Positions 1 through 7,164 of a stretch of DNA of 33,209 nucleotides are shown in pieces (position 1 is the first letter of the stretch; each line of letters opens with the position of its first letter). The DNA lies in assembly GCA_002392655.1 (NCBI GenBank), contig DGHK01000012.1, forward strand, positions 1 to 33,209. The letters are read 5' to 3'. Both the position numbers and the translations under genes were made by a program. The notes below the pieces were generated by a model. It did no database searches. It was not told where the DNA came from and saw only the letters and a program-made list of their open reading frames with translations. This stretch comes from Lachnospiraceae bacterium UBA3850. Lineage in GTDB: Bacteria; Bacillota; Clostridia; Lachnospirales; Lachnospiraceae.

Positions 1-2
1 CT

Positions 3-293
3 CATACATGGGTCTGCACCAAAGATGCTTGGGATGAGAAGGTTCTTGTAAAAGATGCTTGGGATGAACAGGTGTATGACCATGATGAATATGTCGGTTA
101 TGAATATCGATGCATGGATTGCGACGCTGTCCTTGACCCATCAGGTGGTGATTGCCCAAACTGTGGTGGCGGTGATGCATACGTAAAGGAAATATATAAG
201 CCTGTTTATACAACAGTACACCACGACGCTGAGTACAAGACTGTCCACCATGATGCAGAGTACACTTGCTCCACTTGTGGAGCTAAGTGGTAA
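3..293 (+). CDS. C-terminal end of a zinc-ribbon repeat protein (5' truncated by window)
   Basis: The frame is open from the first bases of the window to TAA at 291-293, so the gene begins upstream; the ATG at 72 is internal. The visible protein has two copies of a KDAWDE motif near the start and two copies of a TVHHDAEYK-like motif near the end. It also has three CxxC pairs (CMDC, CPNC, CSTC), which suggests one or two small zinc ribbons. Tails with VHHDAEY and DAWDE/AYDE repeats occur on surface or secreted proteins of Lachnospiraceae as I remember them, but I cannot name a family. There is no catalytic motif. The gene ends just before a short tandem-repeat region and a decayed gene, so this end of the window looks rearranged. 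Confidence 0.7.
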   Translation, partial: HTWVCTKDAWDEKVLVKDAWDEQVYDHDEYVGYEYRCMDCDAVLDPSGGDCPNCGGGDAYVKEIYKPVYTTVHHDAEYKTVHHDAEYTCSTCGAKW

Positions 294-300
294 CATGGAC

Positions 301-351
301 TGAACCCCTTGTCCATGTGAACCCCTTACCGAACTGAACCCCTTGGGGATA
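301..351. repeat. Three tandem 17-bp units beginning TGAACCCCTT
   Basis: The decamer TGAACCCCTT starts at 301, 318 and 335, exactly 17 bp apart; the seven bases after it differ in each unit. The array sits between the stop of the zinc-ribbon gene and the open frame of the CapA remnant. Function unknown; it could be a degenerate binding-site array or slippage debris. Confidence 0.75.
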
Positions 352-730
352 TAGATATAAAGGCAGAATTGATATTCTGACAAATTCCAAGGGGCATAAA
401 ACCATTTGTCTTTACTCAAGTGGAAATCACTTGTCAAACCAGCGTGCCCGACTGCTTTTTTCGGACAAGCATCGCGGATACACTGAAGACGGAGTATTGC
501 TTCTGTTAACATTTACCAGATCAGCTGACGGAAAGGTTGAAGCAAGCGATATCCATCCTATACCCACGTGGGTAGAACTGGATGACGACGGCTATCGTAT
601 CATACCACTTCCAAAAGAAGTTCCACCTTCGTCCTGGAAGGCAAATGATAAAGACGCCGCCATGGCTTCCTTTAACAGGACAATGGGGAGATTATATGGT
701 ACAATTATTAATAATTGTCATTCTGAGTGA
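338..730 (+). pseudogene. Remnant of a CapA-like (poly-gamma-glutamate capsule / metallophosphatase) gene, C-terminal part only
   Basis: The frame is open from after a TGA at 335-337 to the stop at 728-730. From about 413 the translation reads YSSGNHLSNQRA, then TEDGVLLLL and IPTWVELDDDGY. This matches the end of CapA-family proteins as I know them (a YSLGNF-SNQR block, TEDG, then IPTWV). CapA proteins are about 350-450 residues and carry an N-terminal metallophosphatase-like fold, which is missing here. The only starts near the homologous part (for example TTG at 431) have no convincing ribosome binding site. I therefore call it a 5'-truncated pseudogene rather than a 99-residue gene. An alternative is a domain fragment retained as a small protein. 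Confidence 0.6.
701..718. repeat. Perfect 18-bp palindrome
   Basis: ACAATTATT is followed directly by its reverse complement AATAATTGT, with no spacer. It overlaps the 3' end of the CapA remnant, 57 bases upstream of the lipoprotein start at 775. It has operator-like geometry, but A/T richness makes chance formation possible. Confidence 0.5.
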
Positions 731-774
731 AGCGAATCAGCTCAAGAATCCTAAAAAATAGAGGAGAACATTGT

Positions 775-1761
775 ATGTCAGAAAAAAGGATTATTTTTAA
801 TAAGAAATATCTTGCAAAGATTTTTTCATTATCATTACTGTTAATGATATTTGTCACCGGCTGTGGCAGGAAAGCGGATGAAACATCGGATAGAGACAAA
901 AAAACAACAGAGGCAGTAACTGAGGCTACTACCGGGGAAAATGCAGATGCCGGGGCAGACAGGGTTGATGAGGATTCCAAAATGAACAGCAGTTCTACGT
1001 TAAAAACAGCAAGTGATAAATCCTTTGAACCTGTAGCCGGAAAAACCTTCAAGGTTGTGGGAAGTGTGTTTGCTCTTGAATGGAGCGACGAAGTAACAAT
1101 AAATGATGATGGTTCATTTGATGGATATACAGTAAGTGGGGGTGAAACTGAATCCTCTATGAATTATTCGGGAAAGTTTGGACCGCTTGATACAGATAAT
1201 GAAGATCTTATATACTCGGCAAAGGTAGAATCCGGGGCGGCTTATTTTGAAAAGGACGGAGAAATAACATTTTATGATAAAGGCTTCCCTACAAACATGC
1301 TGCCGGAAGATGTAAAGAACTATCTGAAGAGTGGCCTGTATGCATCAATACTTGATCTTTATAATCTTCCATGCATGATTTTCTGGAATCATGATGACAG
1401 ATCAGTTTACGCTGATGCATCATATACACCACCGAAAAAATCAGTAACGGAGGCAGTTACCGAAGCAGTAACAGAGGCTGCTGAGGAACCACCAACAAGT
1501 TCCATGAATTCACCATTCTACGGCGTGTGGGTGTACGGCTCAAAGGATAAAGCCGATGCAGACAACTTTGCTGCAAACGTAAATGGAATGACCTCCCTTG
1601 TATTCCTCACAACAGACTGGTCGAACCTTAACACCGAACCGTACTATGTTGTGTCTCTGGGCATGTATACAACAGAGGATGATGCAAACGGTGCGCTTGA
1701 AACTGCGAAGGACCTTGGCTACAGCGATGCATATGTAAAATACTCAGGAGAACACAACTAA
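775..1761 (+). CDS. Lipoprotein with Thr-Glu-rich linkers and a SPOR-like C-terminus
   Basis: I place the start at ATG 775, preceded by GAGGAGAA at 761-768, rather than at an in-frame start at 727 inside the remnant's end. The 328-residue product begins with a basic N-terminus, a hydrophobic stretch and the lipobox VTGC (Cys30), so it should be a lipid-anchored extracellular protein. Two low-complexity linkers follow, rich in TEAVTEA units (about residues 43-55 and 222-235). The last 80 residues, with YYVVSLGMYTTEDDA and AKDLGYSDAYVKYSG, have the alternating strand/helix look of a SPOR peptidoglycan-binding domain. The middle (about 100-215) I cannot assign. A strong terminator follows, so it is probably transcribed alone or with lost upstream genes. 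Confidence 0.8.
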   Translation: MSEKRIIFNKKYLAKIFSLSLLLMIFVTGCGRKADETSDRDKKTTEAVTEATTGENADAGADRVDEDSKMNSSSTLKTASDKSFEPVAGKTFKVVGSVFALEWSDEVTINDDGSFDGYTVSGGETESSMNYSGKFGPLDTDNEDLIYSAKVESGAAYFEKDGEITFYDKGFPTNMLPEDVKNYLKSGLYASILDLYNLPCMIFWNHDDRSVYADASYTPPKKSVTEAVTEAVTEAAEEPPTSSMNSPFYGVWVYGSKDKADADNFAANVNGMTSLVFLTTDWSNLNTEPYYVVSLGMYTTEDDANGALETAKDLGYSDAYVKYSGEHN

Positions 1762-1782
1762 TTTCAAAGGATTTTGTACAAG

Positions 1783-1813
1783 AGAGTCAATGCATGTCAT
1801 TGACTCTTTTTTT
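1783..1813 (+). terminator. Rho-independent terminator
   Basis: A perfect 10-bp stem, AGAGTCAATG (1783-1792) with CATTGACTCT (1798-1807), has a 5-nt loop and is followed by a run of T. It ends the SPOR-lipoprotein unit. It also covers an upstream in-frame ATG at 1794, which helps to rule that ATG out as the metY start. Confidence 0.85.
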
Positions 1814-1814
1814 G

Positions 1815-1843
1815 TTTTCAAAAATGCCATTTAGTGGTAAAAT
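1815..1843 (+). promoter_or_regulatory. Candidate sigma-A promoter of metY
   Basis: TTTTCA (1815-1820), a 17-bp spacer and TAAAAT (1838-1843) lie between the upstream terminator and the metY ribosome binding site. No S-box or T-box fold is apparent in the short leader. Confidence 0.45.
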
Positions 1844-1880
1844 ATTAGAGTATTTGAAAACAATTCGGAGGTTAAGAATT

Positions 1881-3146
1881 ATGAAGGACGAAACCAAATG
1901 TCTACACTCGGGTTACACACCCGGAAACACTGAGCCTAGAGTAGTACCAATCGTACAGAGTACAACCTACAGATTCGATACAACACAGGATATCGCTGAT
2001 GTATTCGATGACCCAACAAAGGCTCTTATCTATTCTAGATTTGCCAATCCTACAGTTATGGCTGTTGAGGAGAAGGTTAACCAGCTTGAAGGCGGAGTTG
2101 GAGCTATGGCTACATCTTCAGGACAGGCTGCATCACTTCTTTCAATTCTCAACATCGCGCAGGCTGGCGACAGCTTTGTTTCTGTTTCTGAGATATATGG
2201 TGGTACAATCAATCTCTTCGCATATACTCTGAAGAAGCTTGGAATCGAGTGTATCTTTGTAAATCAGGAAATGTCTGACGAGGAGATCAAGGCAGCTTTC
2301 AAGCCAAATACAAAGTGTGTATTCGGTGAGACTCTTGCCAATCCATCACTTACAGTATTTGATATAGAGAGATTTGCGAACATCGCACATGAGAAGGGTG
2401 TTCCGCTTATCGTTGACAATACATTTGCAACACCAATTTTATGTAAACCATTTGATTTTGGCGCTGATATCGTTGTTCATTCAACAACCAAGTATATGGA
2501 CGGCCATGCTGTACAGGGCGGCGGTATGATAGTAGATAGCGGTAAGTTCGACTGGACAAACGGAAACTTCCCTGAACTAGTTGAGCCGGATGAGAGCTAT
2601 CACGGAACATGCTATGTAAGAGACTACGGTAAGATGGCATATATCCTTAAGGCACGTATGCAGCTGATGAGAGACTTCGGATGCTATCCTGCTGCTCACT
2701 CAGCATTCCTTCTTAACCTCGGACTTGAGACACTTCCGATAAGAATGGAGAGACATTTCCAGAATGCACTTGAGGTAGCTAAGTTCCTTAAGAACAGTGA
2801 GTATGTTGAGTCAGTTACATTCCCTGCACTTGAAGATGACAAGAACCACGAGCTTGCTAAGAAGTATCTCGGCGGAAAAGCATGCGGCGTTATCTCATTC
2901 GTAATAAAGGGCGGAAGAGAGAAGGCTATGAAGTTTATGGACAGCCTTAAGCTCGCATCAAACGAAGTACATGTAGCAGATATCAGAACCTGTGTGCTTC
3001 ATCCTGCAAGTGAGACACATCGTCAGCTTACAGATGAGCAGCTTGTAGCAGCCGGTATCGAGGGTGGAATGATCAGACTTTCAGTTGGTCTTGAAAATAT
3101 CGAGGATATACTTGCAGACCTTAAAACAGGCTTTGCGTCTATATAA
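1881..3146 (+). CDS. metY: O-acetylhomoserine sulfhydrylase (homocysteine synthase), PLP-dependent
   Basis: The product converts O-acetylhomoserine and sulfide to homocysteine in cytoplasmic methionine synthesis. The start at ATG 1881 follows CGGAGG with good spacing; the frame runs further up, but only through a terminator hairpin. The 421-residue protein is a Cys/Met-metabolism PLP enzyme of the expected length for MetY (about 425-430). Seen blocks: YSRFANPT, the SSGQAA loop, SEIYGGTINLF, ETLANPSL, IVDNTFATP, and HSTTKYMDGH with the PLP lysine at about residue 204, followed by the MetY-typical GKFDWTNGNFPE and ESYHG. The last two favour MetY over cystathionine gamma-lyase or methionine gamma-lyase, though substrate choice within the family is hard to read. 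It appears monocistronic, with its own promoter and a following terminator-like hairpin. Confidence 0.88.
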   Translation: MKDETKCLHSGYTPGNTEPRVVPIVQSTTYRFDTTQDIADVFDDPTKALIYSRFANPTVMAVEEKVNQLEGGVGAMATSSGQAASLLSILNIAQAGDSFVSVSEIYGGTINLFAYTLKKLGIECIFVNQEMSDEEIKAAFKPNTKCVFGETLANPSLTVFDIERFANIAHEKGVPLIVDNTFATPILCKPFDFGADIVVHSTTKYMDGHAVQGGGMIVDSGKFDWTNGNFPELVEPDESYHGTCYVRDYGKMAYILKARMQLMRDFGCYPAAHSAFLLNLGLETLPIRMERHFQNALEVAKFLKNSEYVESVTFPALEDDKNHELAKKYLGGKACGVISFVIKGGREKAMKFMDSLKLASNEVHVADIRTCVLHPASETHRQLTDEQLVAAGIEGGMIRLSVGLENIEDILADLKTGFASI

Positions 3147-3182
3147 GCGTTTAGATATGAATAGATAAGCAAGAAAATTAAT

Positions 3183-3230
3183 AAGTAGGGACAGACCTGG
3201 AACCAGTAGAGCTGCCCCTACTTTTACTTT
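3183..3230 (+). terminator. Probable terminator after metY
   Basis: AAGTAGGGACAG (3183-3194) pairs with CTGCCCCTACTT (3212-3223) over 12 positions with one A-C mismatch. A small CTGG/CCAG stem sits in the loop, and a T-rich tail follows. Confidence 0.7.
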
Positions 3231-3250
3231 TTAAATGAGCTCAAATGTAG

Positions 3251-3256
3251 TATAAT
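3251..3256 (+). promoter_or_regulatory. Candidate -10 element of the YgjP-type gene
   Basis: TATAAT stands 21 bp upstream of the TTG start at 3277, just after the metY terminator. No convincing -35 hexamer is present, only a T-rich stretch at the expected distance. Confidence 0.4.
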
Positions 3257-3276
3257 TTAAGAGCTGGAGGGCTGTC

Positions 3277-3840
3277 TTGGAAATCGAAATAATCAGATCA
3301 AAAAGGAAGACAATTTCTATTCAGATAAAGGACTCAGAACACCTGCTTGTAAGGGCACCGCTCAGGCTTTCAAAGAAGGCGATAAATGAGTGTATCGAGA
3401 AGAATCAAGACTGGATAGAAAAGCATATGGAAAAGGCGGCCAGAGCCGAAAAAGAAAGTGAAAGCATAAGACCTCTCACGCAGCTTGAGATGTTGGAGCT
3501 GACGGAAAGAGCAAAAGAGGTTTTCAGGCGCAAGGTTCAGTACTATGCCCCTATAGTAGGAGTTGACTATGGCAGGGTAACAATAAGAAATCAGAAGACC
3601 AGGTGGGGCAGCTGCTCCTCGAAGGGAAATCTGAATTTTAACATAGCACTTATGCGTGCTCCTATAGAGGTACTTGATTATGTGGTAGTGCATGAACTCT
3701 GCCACCGTAAACATATGAATCATTCAAAGGATTTCTGGAACGAGGTAGCAAGAGTGATTCCTGATTATAAGACCTATGAAAAATGGCTAAAGGATCATGG
3801 GAAGATGCTTATGGTCGAGACCGGCTCCAGATCTTTATAA
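3277..3840 (+). CDS. YgjP-type zinc metallopeptidase-like protein (DUF45)
   Basis: The TTG start at 3277 is supported by CTGGAGGG five bases upstream. The 187-residue protein has the family's conserved RWGSCSS motif (residues 109-115). The zinc-binding HELCH (His139, Glu140, His143) follows, with a probable third ligand at His149 in HMNHSKDFW, and the C-terminus is YEKWLKDHG. Proteins of this WLM/SprT-related group are cytoplasmic; the E. coli member is YgjP and the natural substrate is not settled. No signal peptide or membrane segment is seen. It probably shares a message with the next gene, 48 bp downstream with no terminator between them. Confidence 0.85.
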   Translation: MEIEIIRSKRKTISIQIKDSEHLLVRAPLRLSKKAINECIEKNQDWIEKHMEKAARAEKESESIRPLTQLEMLELTERAKEVFRRKVQYYAPIVGVDYGRVTIRNQKTRWGSCSSKGNLNFNIALMRAPIEVLDYVVVHELCHRKHMNHSKDFWNEVARVIPDYKTYEKWLKDHGKMLMVETGSRSL

Positions 3841-3888
3841 GATATTGTAAGAGATCTTTATATGAGATCATTATAAGAAAGAAAGCAT

Positions 3889-4560
3889 ATGAATGAAAAT
3901 AATAAAAAGAATACTATAATTCTTATTCTTTCAGCTGTAGTACTTATTCTGGTGCTTCTTCTTTGCATCACTATGTTTAAGAATGATAAAAAGGAAGAGG
4001 GAAGCTCGACGGAGAGCAGCACAGTTGCGGTTGTTACCACAGAAGCTGCTTCCGAAGCCGGGACAGAATTGGGTACAGAGGCTGACACAGAAGCTTCCAA
4101 AAAATCAAGGAAGAAGAACAAGAAAAAATCAGAGTCGAAAACGGAATCGCAAACAGAATCAGAATTAGCTGAGAATGATTCGGGTAATGAGATAGATCTG
4201 ACCTCGGACAAGCCTCCGAAGGATGATGAGGATGTAGTACAAAATAATGCACCGTCTCATGATTCGAATAGTAATGAACCGTCCAAAGAGGAAGAGTATT
4301 CCTTCAGGAATAATAAGAGGCTCGAGGAGCATTACGAGAAGCACGGTAAGGAAATGGGCTTCAAGGATGCTGAGTCTTATGAGGAAGCCGCATCAGCTGT
4401 AGTGAATAATCCGAATTCTCTTCATAAAATAGAAAAGGAAGATGGGGATGACGTCTACTATCTGGAGTCTACCAACGAGTTTGTTGTAGTTTCAACAGAT
4501 GGATACATAAGAACATATTTTAACCCGAACAGGGGAATTGATTATTATAATAGTCAGTAG
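3889..4560 (+). CDS. Membrane-anchored protein with a charged linker and a toxin-like C-terminal domain
   Basis: ATG 3889 follows AAGAAAG. The 223-residue product has a short cytoplasmic N-terminus and a single transmembrane segment (about residues 8-29). A long Thr/Glu/Ser/Lys-rich linker follows (about 35-135). The compact C-terminus (about 138-222) contains LEEHYEKHGKEMGF, VVNNPNSLHKIE, VYYLESTNEFVVVS and YIRTYFNP. This domain resembles modules at the C-termini of polymorphic toxins and phage head proteins of the barnase/EndoU/colicin/RelE (BECR) nuclease type: an HxxxHG helix, then strands ending in an R-T-Y-F motif. That assignment is from memory and uncertain. A transmembrane anchor instead of a long secreted toxin body is unusual. 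No clear immunity gene is adjacent. Confidence 0.65.
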   Translation: MNENNKKNTIILILSAVVLILVLLLCITMFKNDKKEEGSSTESSTVAVVTTEAASEAGTELGTEADTEASKKSRKKNKKKSESKTESQTESELAENDSGNEIDLTSDKPPKDDEDVVQNNAPSHDSNSNEPSKEEEYSFRNNKRLEEHYEKHGKEMGFKDAESYEEAASAVVNNPNSLHKIEKEDGDDVYYLESTNEFVVVSTDGYIRTYFNPNRGIDYYNSQ

Positions 4561-4638
4561 ATCCGTGAAGGCGGATATTACATAAATAAAACACTAAAAA
4601 CACATAACATATGTGGCATTAAGGAGTAGTAACAAAAA

Positions 4639-7122
4639 ATGGATATTATCAAAAAGATCAGCGAAGAGCTGGAGGTAAAGCAGACACAGGTACAGGCAGC
4701 AGTAGACCTTCTTGATGAAGGATGTACAGTGCCATTCATCGCGAGATACCGAAAGGAGAAAACAGGTGCTCTGAATGACGAGCAGCTGAGAAAGCTTCAT
4801 GAGAGACTTACGTATCTCAGAAACCTCGAGGAGAAGAAGCAGACTGTTATCGCAAGCATCGAAGAGCAGGAGAAGATGACTCCTGAACTCATGAAGGAGA
4901 TAGAAGCAGTCGAGACAATGGTTGCACTGGACGATCTCTACAGACCATACAGACCGAAGAGAAGAACGAGAGCAACTATAGCTAAGGAAGCAGGTCTCGA
5001 GCCTCTGGCAGAACTTATACTTGAGCAGAAGACAGAGAAGAGTATGGAAGAAAAAGCTCAGAGTTATGTAAACCCGGAAAAGGGTGTAGAGGATGTGGCA
5101 GCAGCCATTCAGGGAGCTTCCGATATCATAGCTGAGCAGATAAGCGACTCTGCTGATTACAGAACATGGATAAGAGAGATGACCTTCAAGAACGGAACAC
5201 TTAAGTCCGTAGCGAAGGATCCGGAAGCTAAATCCGTATATGAAAATTATTATGAATTTGAGGAGAAGATAGCGAAGATAACTGGCTACAGAGTTCTCGC
5301 TATAAACAGGGGTGAGAAGGAGAAGTTCCTCACCATCAAGATTGAAGCACCGGTTATAAATATAGTTAATTATCTGGAGAAATGTGTGATACTCCCTGAG
5401 TATCTTCCGAAGGGTTCACTCAAGGGCTTCAAGGCTGGAAAAAATTCAGGAGAGAGCGAAGCAGATAATTCCGAAGCAGGATCTAAAGCAAAAGCAAAGA
5501 ATAAAGGAAACAGAAATGCCGGTCTCAATCTGAGTGGTATCAACGGTCTCGAAGAGATAGCGCTCGCATTTGCAAGCGAAGCTGAAGAAAAAAAGAAGAA
5601 GAGACAGGAAAGAAACGAGAGATACGCAAACAAGAATGCTTCAAAGGATAAGATCGAGCTTGAGTATCTGATCGAAGAGGGAACACCGGGCGAGACTGAT
5701 ATACCTTGGACAGTCCAGGTTGTAGTAAATGCAATCGTGGATTCCTATGACCGTCTCATCGCTCCGGCAATTGAAAGAGATATCAGAAATGAGCTTACAG
5801 AGAAGGCAGAAGATGGAGCCATAGAGGTCTTCGGAAAGAACTTGACACAGCTTCTGATGCAGCCTCCTATCGCAGGACAGACAGTCCTCGGCTGGGACCC
5901 GGCCTTCAGAACAGGCTGTAAGCTGGCAGTCGTAGATGCGACAGGAAAGGTACTTGATACAACAGTCATCTATCCTACAGCACCAACTACAGAAAGAAAG
6001 ATAGCAGAGGCAAAGGCTACTCTTAAAAAGCTTATAAAGAAATACGGTATCACACTTATATCCTGTGGAAATGGAACAGCATCAAGAGAGTCAGAACAGA
6101 TAATCGTTGAGCTGCTTCACGAGATACCTGAGAAGGTAAGCTATGTTATCACAAACGAAGCAGGTGCTTCCGTATATAGTGCTAGTGCACTTGCAACAGA
6201 AGAGTTCCCTGAATTCGACGTTGGACAGCGTTCAGCTACATCCATCGCAAGACGTGTTCAGGATCCTCTCGCAGAATTAGTTAAGATAGATCCAAAGTCT
6301 ATCGGTGTAGGACAGTATCAGCATGATATGAACCAGAAGAAGCTCGGAGAAGCACTCGGAGGAGTAGTAGAGACAGCAGTTAACAAGGTCGGTGTAGATC
6401 TGAATACTGCATCAGCACCACTTCTTCAGTATGTATCCGGTGTATCAAAACCGATAGCTAAAAATATAGTAACCTACAGAGAAGAAAATGGTTCCTTCAA
6501 GGATAGAAAGGAGCTTATGAATGTTCCGAAGCTCGGTGCGAAAGCATTTGAGCAGTGTGCAGGCTTCCTCAGAATATCGGGCGGAAAGAATCCATTGGAT
6601 GCGACCGCAGTTCACCCTGAGAGCTACGCTGCAACAAAGCAGCTTCTCGAAAAATTGGGAATCGATATACAGATGGTAGCCGAAAACTCAGCTGACAAGA
6701 AGGCAGGTACAAATGAGCTTACTGACAAGCTGAAGAAGCTCACAAACGATGACAAAAAGAAGCTGGCAGAGGAACTCGGAATCGGTGAGATGACACTTGC
6801 CGATATCATCGACGAGCTGCTTCGTCCGGGAAGAGATCCAAGAGAAGACATGCCTGCTCCGATCCTCAGAAGTGACGTACTGGATATGAAGGATCTCGAG
6901 GTCGGAATGGTACTCAAGGGAACCGTAAGAAATGTTATCGATTTCGGTGCATTTGTCGATATAGGTGTTCATCAGGACGGACTAGTACATATCTCGCAGA
7001 TAACAAACAAGAAGTTCATCAAGCATCCACTCGAAGTAGTAAGCGTCGGGGATGTAGTGGATGTGAAGATTGTTAACATCGATATGGAGAAGGGAAGAAT
7101 AGGATTATCGATGATCATGTAA
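4639..7122 (+). CDS. tex: Tex-family RNA-binding transcription accessory protein, with an inserted charged segment
   Basis: ATG 4639 is preceded by AAGGAG. The 827-residue protein has the Tex layout: helical N-terminal domain with VPFIARYRKE, an RNase H-like YqgF domain from about residue 412 (GWDPAFRTGCKLAVVD, GNGTASRESE, NEAGASVYSAS), and helix-hairpin-helix repeats around 580-665 (VDLNTASAPLLQYVSG, NVPKLGAKAFEQCAGFLRI). A C-terminal S1 domain follows (about 752-825, GTVRNVIDFGAFVDIGV). Most Tex proteins are about 715-780 residues. The extra length here is largely a low-complexity Lys/Glu/Ala/Asn insertion at about 265-345. Tex binds nucleic acid in the cytoplasm and influences transcription and RNA turnover. 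It stands alone, 42 bp ahead of the signalling cassette. Confidence 0.93.
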   Translation: MDIIKKISEELEVKQTQVQAAVDLLDEGCTVPFIARYRKEKTGALNDEQLRKLHERLTYLRNLEEKKQTVIASIEEQEKMTPELMKEIEAVETMVALDDLYRPYRPKRRTRATIAKEAGLEPLAELILEQKTEKSMEEKAQSYVNPEKGVEDVAAAIQGASDIIAEQISDSADYRTWIREMTFKNGTLKSVAKDPEAKSVYENYYEFEEKIAKITGYRVLAINRGEKEKFLTIKIEAPVINIVNYLEKCVILPEYLPKGSLKGFKAGKNSGESEADNSEAGSKAKAKNKGNRNAGLNLSGINGLEEIALAFASEAEEKKKKRQERNERYANKNASKDKIELEYLIEEGTPGETDIPWTVQVVVNAIVDSYDRLIAPAIERDIRNELTEKAEDGAIEVFGKNLTQLLMQPPIAGQTVLGWDPAFRTGCKLAVVDATGKVLDTTVIYPTAPTTERKIAEAKATLKKLIKKYGITLISCGNGTASRESEQIIVELLHEIPEKVSYVITNEAGASVYSASALATEEFPEFDVGQRSATSIARRVQDPLAELVKIDPKSIGVGQYQHDMNQKKLGEALGGVVETAVNKVGVDLNTASAPLLQYVSGVSKPIAKNIVTYREENGSFKDRKELMNVPKLGAKAFEQCAGFLRISGGKNPLDATAVHPESYAATKQLLEKLGIDIQMVAENSADKKAGTNELTDKLKKLTNDDKKKLAEELGIGEMTLADIIDELLRPGRDPREDMPAPILRSDVLDMKDLEVGMVLKGTVRNVIDFGAFVDIGVHQDGLVHISQITNKKFIKHPLEVVSVGDVVDVKIVNIDMEKGRIGLSMIM

Positions 7123-7164
7123 GGTATTAACTCTGATGATAGGTAGAAGTATGGAGGTACAAAA

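Noticed and set aside
708..1052. Minus-strand frame of 114 codons opposite the lipoprotein
   Set aside because: Shadow of the Thr/Glu-rich coding region; no start context or recognisable domain.
1794..1880. Longer N-terminus for the metY product
   Set aside because: The extra codons overlap a perfect rho-independent terminator and a promoter; ATG 1881 has a good ribosome binding site and gives the family's usual start.
1838..1880. SAM riboswitch or T-box before metY
   Set aside because: The space between promoter and start is only about 40 bases, too short for either fold, and no T-box or S-box motif is present.
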